DNA from: Methanosarcina barkeri MS
GTDB lineage: Archaea; Halobacteriota; Methanosarcinia; Methanosarcinales; Methanosarcinaceae
Reading direction: 5' to 3'
DNA: 64,000 bases
NCBI RefSeq assembly: GCF_000970025.1
Contig: NZ_CP009528.1
Coordinates: 1,909,168 to 1,973,167 of the forward strand
Shown here: positions 26,654-34,640 of the stretch, one piece after another
Layout of the letters: each line of letters opens with the position of its first letter
How positions within the stretch are numbered: the stretch's first letter is position 1
The notes under the pieces: generated by a model
Database searches by the model: none
What the model saw: only the letters and a program-made list of their open reading frames with translations
What the model was told of the DNA's origin: nothing
Made by a program: the position numbers and the translations under genes

Positions 26654-27361
26654 TTACCCACCCAATGTAATATCCTGTTCTTGATAAAATTCTAGTGCAT
26701 TAAATAAGTGTTCTGGCTTAAAATCTGGCCACATTTCATCGATTACATATATGTCTGAATACACTGTTTGAATTGGAAGCATTCCACTGAGTCGGCGTCT
26801 TCCTCCCCAGCGAATAAGTAAATCTATTCTTGGAATTTCTGCTGATGCAATGTTTTCTACAATTTTCTTACTATCTGATGAGTTATCAAACGCATATGCT
26901 AAATCCCAATACCAGCCATAATTTATTAAAAAATTTATTTTTATTTTACCTTTCCCAACTTTTGTTCTCTTTGTATATGCAAGTAACTCTTTTGGAAATA
27001 TGTTCGAGTCAGTATTCCCTATTACAAGTATTTCAGCGTTACGTTTAGATATTTCTTGAACTGATTTTATACAGGCATCTACAAATGCCTTTCTTTGAAT
27101 TTGAGGCCTTTTTGTGTTATCTTGAGTAAATCCAAAAAAAGTAACTTCGTCTATTCCGATTTTTACGCACATGTCATATACTTCCAGGCCTGGGATTACT
27201 CCATTGTTATATCCTTCATGCTTTTCTAAGCCTCTAGCTATAGCCCATCTTCTGTTACCATCTGGTATTATAGCAATATGTCTTGGCAATCTTTTGAATT
27301 TTGGTATATCCAGAAAAGCCCCCATATCTCTTTTGCTTAAAATGCTATAAATACTCTTCAT
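26654..27361 (-). CDS. cis-Prenyltransferase (UppS family), divergent
   Basis: Begins probably at ATG 27361 (MKSIYSILSKRDMG) or the ATG 12 codons later. The frame is open to 27460, but those codons derive from a fossil of the SOD gene. RLPRHIAIIPDGNRRWA holds the catalytic Asp of the family, and GIDEVTFFGFTQDNTKRP follows the usual plan. The normally conserved RTSGExRLSxFLxWQ near the C-terminus is altered to RWGGRRRLSGMLPIQ, and YSDIYVIDEMWPDF ends the domain. The family condenses isopentenyl diphosphate into long cis-polyprenyl chains. A Methanosarcina branch is known to make unusual condensations, and this protein may belong to it. Chain length and substrate are open. Confidence 0.85.
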   Translation of the reverse strand: MKSIYSILSKRDMGAFLDIPKFKRLPRHIAIIPDGNRRWAIARGLEKHEGYNNGVIPGLEVYDMCVKIGIDEVTFFGFTQDNTKRPQIQRKAFVDACIKSVQEISKRNAEILVIGNTDSNIFPKELLAYTKRTKVGKGKIKINFLINYGWYWDLAYAFDNSSDSKKIVENIASAEIPRIDLLIRWGGRRRLSGMLPIQTVYSDIYVIDEMWPDFKPEHLFNALEFYQEQDITLGG

Positions 27362-27430
27362 GAGCATAGCTCGTAGTTTTGCAAACATTAGCACTGTCTG
27401 AGATAACCCTTTATAGTAGGATCTTATGGA
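27362..27430 (-). pseudogene. Fossil of a SOD signal-peptide region
   Basis: On the minus strand this stretch (TATCTC, then GCTAATGTTTGCA, ACTACGAGCTATG, CATGAA) can be aligned with 25575-25645, the signal-peptide region of the Cu/Zn SOD gene, with about 75 bp of shared order and a 2-base insertion. It lies directly before the prenyltransferase, whose open frame passes through it by chance. Confidence 0.55.
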
Positions 27431-27460
27431 CAAATAGAAATGCCTGAAATTCGAGCCCAA

Positions 27461-27877
27461 TCAAAATAGAAATATCTGAAATCTGAGTTCAATAATATTT
27501 TGTAAAGTGAAAGAGTTGGTCTTGAAAAGCGCTTCTTTTAAATCTGCAAAATCACGGGTTTTTCAATTCTCATTTCTTAACAAATATATTCGAGGTAGAT
27601 TTAAGCAGACCACCTCCAGGAAAAATATGAGCTTATATCATAACTCAAAACTTCTTCTCCAGTTCTCGAATTAGGAATAATCAATAAGTTTCTAATCATG
27701 GAAGGTAATTCTGAAACTCTTTAATTCTGAAACTCTTCTCGATTTTGAGGATAAGACTGATTTTGGTATAAGCTCCGTAAATAGTCGTTTGAAGTATTAC
27801 TTTTTTTTAAAAACCTAATTAATTTGTGAGTGTAATAATGTCCACGTAGTATTGTTTTTACGATACCGGTCTGTTTA
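27461..27877. other. Intergenic region with repeat copy 7
   Basis: Contains the 150-bp repeat copy at 27515-27630. The remaining 250 bp are AT-rich, with AATTCTGAAACTCTT repeated twice near 27705. No gene seen. Confidence 0.5.
27515..27630 (+). repeat. Dispersed 150-bp repeat, copy 7
   Basis: AAATCTGCAAAATCACGGGT, ATATTCGAGGTAGATTTAAG and CAGACCACCTCCAGGAAAAA are kept. Confidence 0.7.
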
Positions 27878-28228
27878 TTAAAGAGCGTCGTTTCCAGTTT
27901 CTTTCGTGCGAATTCTTATTACGTCCCCTAGTGGTAGCACGAATATCTTGCCGCTTCCGATATAGCCGTCTACATCTTTTGATCCTCTTTCTATTGCTTC
28001 AACTGTCGTTTGCAGAAACTCATCTTTCACCGCAATTTCAATCTTGACTTTATCAAGCAGGTTTGCTTCGTATTTTTCAGTTTTAGCTCTATCAACATTC
28101 AGATGTCCTCCCTGGGCACCATATCCAGAAACAGATGATACTGTCAATCCATGTGCTCCAATTTTCTGAATCTCTTTTTTGACATTGTCAAGCTTTTCTG
28201 GTCTTATCATTGCGATTATATATTTCAT
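27878..28228 (-). CDS. P-II family regulatory protein
   Basis: 116 residues from ATG 28228 (MKYIIAMIRPEKL), which follows GAGTGATG; an upstream ATG at 28240 adds four residues. The ferredoxin-like fold of P-II proteins is clear: GYGAQGGHLN starts the T-loop, YEANLLDKVKIEI ends it, and IGSGKIFVLPLGDVIRIRT is the C-terminal signature. The uridylylated Tyr of bacterial GlnB is absent, as usual in archaea. P-II proteins sense 2-oxoglutarate and ATP/ADP and bind transporters or glutamine synthetase. No amtB, nif or glnA gene is adjacent, so the partner is unknown. Confidence 0.9.
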   Translation of the reverse strand: MKYIIAMIRPEKLDNVKKEIQKIGAHGLTVSSVSGYGAQGGHLNVDRAKTEKYEANLLDKVKIEIAVKDEFLQTTVEAIERGSKDVDGYIGSGKIFVLPLGDVIRIRTKETGNDAL

Positions 28229-28240
28229 TGTTATCATCAC

Positions 28241-28790
28241 TCAGCATCCGAGTTCCTGTTTTATTCTATTTATAACCATCATATTAAAAATTAAATTATT
28301 TTTCTGAAAATTAATAACAATGTGTAATCAATTTAAAAATTCTTAGTATAAATCTATCCAAAAACAATCTTGTTTGCATATCAATAAGGTTTTCAAAATT
28401 AATTCCATGACCGCAAGGTCATTGACTATTCAAAATTAGAGGTTTAAGGATGTAATTCTAAGTTTTTGGATGAGCTCGTATTTTAACTGCTCTGGTCGTG
28501 GAAAAAAAGTTCACTTCAACCAGAAAAATCCGTCTCATAAAAGACTACTTCAATCAAAAAAGCCCTGTAAAGGGCTTCTTATAAATCTGCTAAAATCACG
28601 GGTTTTTTAATTCACTTTGATTTTTCAAACGAGAATAACTCAGAAATTGAGGTAGCTGGATAGTTACTTCAAACGTATTCGGGGAAGATTTAAACGGACC
28701 GGAAACAGCAAAAATATATTTTAATTGAATTGGATACCCGAAAAAAGATTTTAGTTATTCTCTTTAAATTACAAATACTATTTACCAGCC
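28241..28790. other. Intergenic region with repeat copy 8
   Basis: About 550 bp. The most complete copy of the dispersed repeat is at 28555-28735. No gene seen. Confidence 0.5.
28555..28735 (+). repeat. Dispersed 150-bp repeat, copy 8
   Basis: AAGCCCTGTAAAGGGCTT forms a hairpin. AAATCTGCTAAAATCACGGG, TTCAAACGTATTCGGGGAAG, AAACGGACCGG and AAAAATATATTTTAATTGAA follow. A roughly 45-bp insertion splits the middle. Confidence 0.75.
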
Positions 28791-29285
28791 TTAAAACCTC
28801 AAGCCATCATCGGTTAATGTGATATCGTAGTTCCCAACAAAAAAGGTATCATGCACATTTACACCGTTTACGGTTTGCCTGGGAGTATCGTTTATTTCCA
28901 CAGTACGGTCAGTTATACGAATTTTCGTTCCTCCTACATAGAAAATTCCACTCACTGCTGCGTATCCGTCTTCTGTGATTTTAGCATTAAAAATAACATC
29001 ACCGTTTTCTCTTTTTGTTAACGTGAGCCCATTTCCTTTCTCGATTTCTCCCTGCACATCAAAGTTTTTGTTAATTTGAGTAAACTCGTTCCTGTCGATT
29101 TTTGCTATGAGTTCTGAGTTTTCATCCTTGATCTCGGTTGTCAGAGTAAGGTTGCCATCAGAGTTTTCCAGAGTAAACAGGTGTGTTCTGTCTCCTTTTT
29201 CTGTACCTGTCTGATATGACACCATATATGCCTGGTCTGCATAGATGTTTGATCCCAGGATTAGCATATAATCATCGTGAGTCAT
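28791..29285 (-). CDS. Conserved hypothetical, beta-rich protein
   Basis: 164 residues with alternating strands and many Thr, Asp and Gly. No signal peptide, Cys or membrane helix. DGYAAVSGIFYVGGTKIRI and DTFFVGNYDITLTDDGLRF look like strand pairs of a beta-sandwich. I do not recognise the family. It stands alone, with a clear ATG and an AT-rich promoter region upstream at about 29300-29340. Confidence 0.6.
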   Translation of the reverse strand: MTHDDYMLILGSNIYADQAYMVSYQTGTEKGDRTHLFTLENSDGNLTLTTEIKDENSELIAKIDRNEFTQINKNFDVQGEIEKGNGLTLTKRENGDVIFNAKITEDGYAAVSGIFYVGGTKIRITDRTVEINDTPRQTVNGVNVHDTFFVGNYDITLTDDGLRF

Positions 29286-30216
29286 GTGATTTTCGCCTGT
29301 AATTTTATGTATATATTTACTAATATGATTATATAAAATGCTTCTTAATCAATTTTTATTGCGGAAAACTGAAAACGAGCTCAGTTCCAAAATCTAGTGA
29401 TAAAAGTAAGTGCAACATCAGTACATAGATTTATAATTTTATAATTATGTCCTGATATTACGGCACAAGAGTGATAACTATAAGTCTTACTCTTAATAAC
29501 TTTTCGGAATTACCTTCATTCTTCAATTTTTTAGATAGTTTTAGCGATGATTACGAATTACCACAAGAGAAGTTTTTCGTAGAAAAACTACTCCACCTTG
29601 TCCTATTTGCTGTACTTCTATGGTTCATAACGGCAATAATACATACACCAAAAAAGTCTTGGAAAAATCAAGATTGGTCGATACAAATGCTCAAATTGTG
29701 GTAGGAACGACAAAATAATTAAAGATTGGCTATCTGAGGGTGGAGCAAAGCAAACCACAAGAAAAGGTTGTATTAATTTAGGACTTACGCATTTGAGTAA
29801 CAAAATCAATTAAAGAAAATACTCTGGATTAAAGTCACGTTTTAGATCCTTATTTGACCTGTAGTTTGTAGATATTCTGGCAGTGTATCAAATTTGCTGT
29901 AAATATTAAGTCAAGTTTTTGCGTACTATGGAGAAAATTGATTTTCCTATATGAAATTTTCTACCAAACGAAGTCTTGAATTTTATAATTTCGTAGAATA
30001 ATTAATGTAGTGGCCAAACGGAAATAAATTACGCATAAATCACATATAAATCTCGCTGTTCAAATTTTTATTTCAGTTAGTACTCCATAGTATACCACAA
30101 TTTGAATCAGTGTAACTTTGATTTAAAACAAGTAATTTATCTGCTTCTTCTATAAGCTGAAGACTTACATAACCTAAGAAAAAGTATTTAATAATTATAA
30201 ATAAATTTTTTAATGC
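29286..30216. other. Gene-poor region with a transposase trace
   Basis: About 930 bp. Around 29680-29812 one frame reads YKCSNCGRNDKIIKDWLSEGG and TTRKGCINLGLTHLSNKIN. The zinc-ribbon YKCSNCGR is typical of transposase N-termini. TTAGGACTTACGCA at 29777 equals the left end of the IS at 36654 and 61251. I read this as IS debris. The open frame at 29471-29704 is not convincing. Confidence 0.45.
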
Positions 30217-30801
30217 ATGACGGTTATTTCAAAATTTATAAATATGTGTTCATTGTCAAATATGAATATGATGCCTGAGTTTGATGAGAATGGAAATATC
30301 CCTCTGATTAATTCCTCTGGTATTATAGAATCAGACATTAAAGAGTTTCAAGATAAGTTTGTAAATGCGTTTCAATCATCAAGTACACGCGTAAAGATAT
30401 TTAAAGGATATCTAAACTATTGTAAGCATTTGGTTTCATTCAATGTGCCTATTATCCAATGGTTTGATGGTAGTTTTACTTCACAGAAAAATGATCCAAA
30501 TGATATCGATTTTGTCACACATTTTGATGGTGCTAAATTAGATTCACTAGATAAACATACAAAAAATAGATTTTATTCATTTGGTCCTACTAAAAAAATC
30601 AAATCGTCATATATGTGTCACTCTTTCTTTATTCCTATTTACTATGAGATAAATGGCGAATTAGTTGACGACTCAAAGAATCAGATTGCTTATTGGAAGA
30701 AACATTTTGGACATGATCGAAAAAGGAATCCAAAAACTATAATAGAACTAAACTTTAATGAGTTGTCTTCGTTTTACAATGTGTGTGAAAAGTATAAATA
30801 A
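30217..30801 (+). CDS. Nucleotidyltransferase-like protein (DUF6932 type)
   Basis: 194 residues. IQWFDGSFTSQKNDPNDIDFVTHFDG (about residues 79-104) carries G-S-x(10)-D-x-D, the signature of the pol-beta-type nucleotidyltransferase fold. The remainder is helical, with KKIKSSYMCHSFFIPIYYE. Proteins of this type often sit next to a small coiled-coil gene and are suspected toxins or modification enzymes. Here a coiled-coil ORF follows at 31008. Catalytic activity is not shown. No ribosome site precedes the ATG, so the start is uncertain. AT-rich and isolated, consistent with horizontal acquisition. Confidence 0.7.
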   Translation: MTVISKFINMCSLSNMNMMPEFDENGNIPLINSSGIIESDIKEFQDKFVNAFQSSSTRVKIFKGYLNYCKHLVSFNVPIIQWFDGSFTSQKNDPNDIDFVTHFDGAKLDSLDKHTKNRFYSFGPTKKIKSSYMCHSFFIPIYYEINGELVDDSKNQIAYWKKHFGHDRKRNPKTIIELNFNELSSFYNVCEKYK

Positions 30802-31007
30802 TGGCATTAACATATATACTAAATGTATTGGATAAAAATCAAACAGGCTCATTATATTTGCACAGTAAGGTGTTTGATCAAAGACAATGTAACTTACTAA
30901 CTTTTAATATGCAGTGTATAACATGACGATATAAGTCATGTGACTTTTTCAGGATAAGTAACTTATCTTAGACTACTACTCAATAAACTTATACTTAGGG
31001 GATATTT

Positions 31008-31412
31008 ATGGACATGGATTTTCCAGATACGAATCTCACAAAAATAGAGATCGAAGAACTAACTAAACTAATTGATAAGTTTGGAGAACGGAATAGATTG
31101 AAAGAGGAACTTGAAGAACTCGATAAATTAATAAGTGATAGTCAAAAATCGATTTCCGAATTTCCAGAGAGGTTTTCTTTAAAAATTGGGCTTTATAGTT
31201 TAAAAATAAGAAAAGAAGAATTGCTTGAAAAAGAAGCAAACTTAATAAAAGAGATAGACCTTGAAAATTTATCCAGTCAAAATAAGTCTAAATTTGTAAA
31301 GGAAATTTCATGCCTTATTGGAGACATTATTTGGCAAGGCTATAAAGAAACTAATTCTTCTTGGCAATACTATCAGAAAACTAATCTTTGTTTAGCTGTG
31401 CCTGTTGCCTAA
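31008..31412 (+). CDS. Coiled-coil protein next to the nucleotidyltransferase-like gene
   Basis: 134 residues. Residues 10-85 are strongly helical with heptads (IEIEELTKLIDKFGERNRLK, EELEELDKLISDSQKSI, IRKEELLEKEANLIKEI). The C-terminal part WQGYKETNSSWQYYQKTNL is aromatic. ATG 31008 follows GGGGAT. No known domain. The 200-bp gap to the upstream gene and the same orientation fit a two-gene module in which this is the partner or antidote (inference). Confidence 0.6.
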   Translation: MDMDFPDTNLTKIEIEELTKLIDKFGERNRLKEELEELDKLISDSQKSISEFPERFSLKIGLYSLKIRKEELLEKEANLIKEIDLENLSSQNKSKFVKEISCLIGDIIWQGYKETNSSWQYYQKTNLCLAVPVA

Positions 31413-31520
31413 ATGCAACTGTTCTTTAAATTTATAAAATTATCTCCTGTTTTTACTATAAAACCCTTACTCTAATTTTAAATACCAGTCAAATATTGGG
31501 TTTTTCTGAATCCCTTAAAG

Positions 31521-32783
31521 ATGGTGATAGAAGTGAATAGGGAAAAAACTAATATTAAAAGTGAAGATGTCTTAAAAAAGATATATTTGCAAATAAAGAC
31601 AGAAAATTTTCTTACAGATGATGAAAAACCCTATATATTAAACTATTTAAATTTTTTAATAACAAGTATTACAAGTAAAGCAAAGGAAATATCGGTAGAG
31701 CTTAATCATGATTGCATAAAAGAGGAAGATTTAAAAAATGCAATAAAAAAAGTTATTCCCCCATGGGAGCCAGATATTCCTCTTGAAGAAATTGAAAGAC
31801 TAATTGAAAGTGGCAAAGAATATTTAATAAAAAAACAACGTTATGGTGGATGGGGAACTTATAGTAGTTGGATGCATGTTGCAAAATTGCCTGCAGGAAT
31901 AAAAAAATGGGATGAAGAACCTCCTCTTAAAATATGGGATACTGCAATGGCAATCCATGCTCTTTTAAACGTTGGCGAGCCAAAAGATTCAAAAGTTATT
32001 CGAGATGGCATAAAATGGATAAAAATACAACTTAGGAACGATGATGGAGGCTACCCATATCTTCCAAAAGAATACTGGAAGTACTTACCTTTAGAATATT
32101 GTCCAATTAGTAGTAGTGTGTATGAAACAAGTTATGCAACGATTGCCCTTTTAGAAGCAGGCGAAAAAGTAGATTCCCCTTTTATTCAGGAAAACATTGA
32201 ATTCTTACTTAGAGTACAGAATAAAGTTTACAAAGCATGGGGTCCTACACCTTTCGAAAATATGAGTGTAGGAGCTACAAGTTGTGCTGTAAGGGCTTTA
32301 GTTAAGGCAGAAATTGATCCTAAAAGTGAGTGTATTCAAAATGCAATTCGGTGGCTGGAAGACAATCAAAGAGAAGATGGCGGTTGGAGTGATACCTGGA
32401 AAGGAGGTGCTAGTGCTAGTCTGATTACCAAGACTTATGATGCAATATCTGCTCTATTAGCTTCGGGATTAGAGGCAGAAGATGAAGTAATTAAAAAAGG
32501 TATTCGGTATCTTTTACGTATTCAGGATTTTATAAGAAATGAGAAAGGTGAATGGGGTTGGGTGTGGACACCAAATGTAAAAATTGACATATCTAATATC
32601 GAAAATACTGCTACTGCTGTTGCTACTCTTCTTAGAGCCGGCATAAAAGCAAATAATTTAGAGATTAAAATGGGTATTCGATGGTTATTAAAAAATAAAG
32701 ATTTTGAGGGAAGCTGGGGTAACGATACACCACGTGTAATAATATGTTTAAGTCAATACTTAAAATATAGTAAGATTTCTTAA
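31521..32783 (+). CDS. Histone-fold-like domain fused to a terpene-cyclase/prenyltransferase-like barrel
   Basis: 420 residues. The first 80 look like a histone fold: a long central helix (YILNYLNFLITSITSKAKEI) then CIKEEDLKNAIKKV, matching the loop and third helix of archaeal histone-like proteins. From about residue 95 the protein has six to seven repeats of an alpha/alpha barrel as in squalene-hopene cyclases and prenyltransferase beta subunits, with QW-like motifs (QREDGGWSDTW, FEGSWGND) and KIWDTAMAIHALL. No clear DxDD protonation motif and no CaaX-type zinc set are seen. The start is ATG 31521 or GTG 31533, the latter with GGTGAT upstream. Substrate unknown. Confidence 0.75.
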   Translation: MVIEVNREKTNIKSEDVLKKIYLQIKTENFLTDDEKPYILNYLNFLITSITSKAKEISVELNHDCIKEEDLKNAIKKVIPPWEPDIPLEEIERLIESGKEYLIKKQRYGGWGTYSSWMHVAKLPAGIKKWDEEPPLKIWDTAMAIHALLNVGEPKDSKVIRDGIKWIKIQLRNDDGGYPYLPKEYWKYLPLEYCPISSSVYETSYATIALLEAGEKVDSPFIQENIEFLLRVQNKVYKAWGPTPFENMSVGATSCAVRALVKAEIDPKSECIQNAIRWLEDNQREDGGWSDTWKGGASASLITKTYDAISALLASGLEAEDEVIKKGIRYLLRIQDFIRNEKGEWGWVWTPNVKIDISNIENTATAVATLLRAGIKANNLEIKMGIRWLLKNKDFEGSWGNDTPRVIICLSQYLKYSKIS

Positions 32784-32796
32784 ACTCATATTTATA

Positions 32797-33035
32797 TTAG
32801 TGTTTAGAATATTTAGTTTTTCATCTTTAGAATTAAGAAAGGGATTACAGATGATATATTTCTATATGAGCTGATCCCAAAACCAAATTTTATTCCCAAA
32901 TTGATAAAAGATTCAGAACTGTTTTCCACATAAGAAACTCGATTGATAATTCAAAACACGGAATTAAGCGAAGCAATTTTGAGTTTTGGGATCAGCTCAT
33001 ATATTAATGCTCAATAATTAAATTGCCATGACACT
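32797..33035. repeat. Dispersed repeat carrying a MITE insertion
   Basis: The flanks (TAGTGTTTAGAATATTTA...GAAAGGGATTACAGATGAT on the left, TATTAATGCTCAATAATTAA and ATTGCCATGACA on the right) match 41031-41138. There the two halves are continuous. Confidence 0.75.
32863..33003. mobile_element. MITE with perfect 21-bp terminal inverted repeats
   Basis: TATATGAGCTGATCCCAAAAC (32863-32883) is an exact inverted copy of 32983-33003. The 141-bp element has no gene. The uninterrupted copy of its target at 41031-41138 shows insertion into a TA-rich site, compatible with a TA duplication. Confidence 0.88.
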
Positions 33036-33102
33036 AGTACACCCCGCGTAAGTAGTGAAGTACTTAATTGAAAATAATACTCCATATCCCCCTTTCCGCA
33101 GG

Positions 33103-33853
33103 GTGCGACAAGAAGCTATACTATGGATTGCGTCATACGCTACCTTTTCCATTTGAGGTAATCCTACTGTGACATGCACAAATGGTAACGTTTGTGTGTG
33201 AAGCTCACACGACAATATCAAGAACTCAAGGAACCTGACTTTGATAATTGGTTAGGATAAGAATACTATGAAGAACGTAAAGTAAACCATCGTAAGAATC
33301 GTGAAGTGGAATAAGTGAAAATAGGTTGATACGCTTAAACCAAAAGGTACGGGATCAGGTTGTAATGGGTCTGCGGACATTATGGCAAATGGACAAATGA
33401 TTCTCGGTTTATAGATGGCTTCTAAGGTATTCATATTATTTGTAGTATAGAACTTGGTAAGCCCTAAATGCTCCAATTATGGGTATGATTCCTGTGAGGG
33501 ATGACGATGGCGTTGAGGGTAGAGGATTCAGTAAAAAGCGAATGTCAATCTGTAATGGATTGAATAGGGGTTCAAACTTTGCCCTAATCTGAAAAGATGC
33601 TGACTTACTGAAGGTTTTTTCTTGTGTGAACGGAAACAAACTCACGAATGTAAGATACTCAAAGACACCAGTAGGTGAGAGGCTTACAGACAGTAATGTT
33701 AATGGGCTGTTATCCAGAATCACAAAATCAGTTATACAGATAACTGATGCCTGATACAGAAAGGGTTTGAAAACACTCGAGCCATATGAAGGGAAACTTT
33801 CACGTACGGTTCCCAGGGGAGAAAGGAGGAGTAATCCTCCTGACTTACCCGAC
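33103..33853 (+). mobile_element. ORF-less group II intron
   Basis: Starts with the group II 5' consensus GTGCGACAAGAAG. The 34-nt domain V hairpin lies at 33779-33812 (GAGCC..., GAAA tetraloop region GGGAAACT, ...GTACGGTTC). A domain VI stem GGAGGAGTAATCCTCC follows, and the intron ends ...CTTACCCGAC. At 751 nt there is no reverse transcriptase; open frames inside are incidental. Such introns are known from Methanosarcina and must be mobilised or spliced with help from a maturase encoded elsewhere. The exon sides (TTTCCGCAG before, ATGTCTTATAAATT after) are not recognisable genes. Strong call from domain V and both ends. Confidence 0.92.
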
Positions 33854-34640
33854 ATGTCTTATAAATTTCACTATTTTCCCCGATATCGTTTTTTTCTAAT
33901 ATTTTTCTCCATTATTTTAAATTGTAGTTCTCCGTTTACTCATTCATTTAATAGACCCCTTGAATAATGATTAGTTTTTTAAGGGATATTAAACCTTATT
34001 TGCCCAATTAAATGTAGTGTCAGCCCTCCCTGTTGAGGTACATTCATTAAATGATCTATTTGCTGTTTAAATGACTTAAGTACTTTAATTGATAAATTAA
34101 ACGTTGATTTATCCTTACTTGTAACATTAAATTTTATATAGATGAAAATGACATCATATGCCTTATTTATAAATAAACATAAATTGTAAAAGAATAAAGT
34201 ATTTATCTCGTTTTCTTCTTGATTTAAAAGAGTATTATAGAGTATTTATCTAAAAAATTGATTTTTAGAGTGTACCTTAATTGGGAAAACTCTAATGCAT
34301 ACTTATGATCCAAAATAAGTATTGTATACCCTTAGTTTTAGTACTGATTTGGAAGGACCCTATCATTTAAACATTATATATTCAGTAAAGGTTTTCCTTC
34401 TTTTTTTTGGTAGCAACAATTGAGATCCCAGACAATCTTAATACTAAATTTTGGAAATTTCTCCAAAAACGATAGCAAGAAAATTATTCATTTAAGAGGA
34501 CATCTGCGGAAAGACAGATCAATTCTAACGAAATTCAGAATAAAAAGCTGAGAAACTTTCAAATAACTACACTTACATATTATTTTTTTACAGTTAAGCT
34601 GGGTTTATAGCATAATTTCTGTTTTCAGGGGGGTGTACTT
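33854..34640. other. AT-rich intergenic region
   Basis: About 790 bp after the intron with no gene, repeat or structural RNA that I can recognise. The promoter of the transglutaminase-like gene must lie at the right end. Confidence 0.5.

Noticed and set aside
29471..29704. 77-codon ORF with one hydrophobic segment
   Set aside because: Its end overlaps a different frame that reads like a transposase zinc ribbon. Probably a chance frame in IS debris.
33018..33967. Open frames of 66-139 codons around and inside the intron
   Set aside because: They overlap the group II intron core including domain V, have no ribosome sites and resemble no reverse transcriptase.
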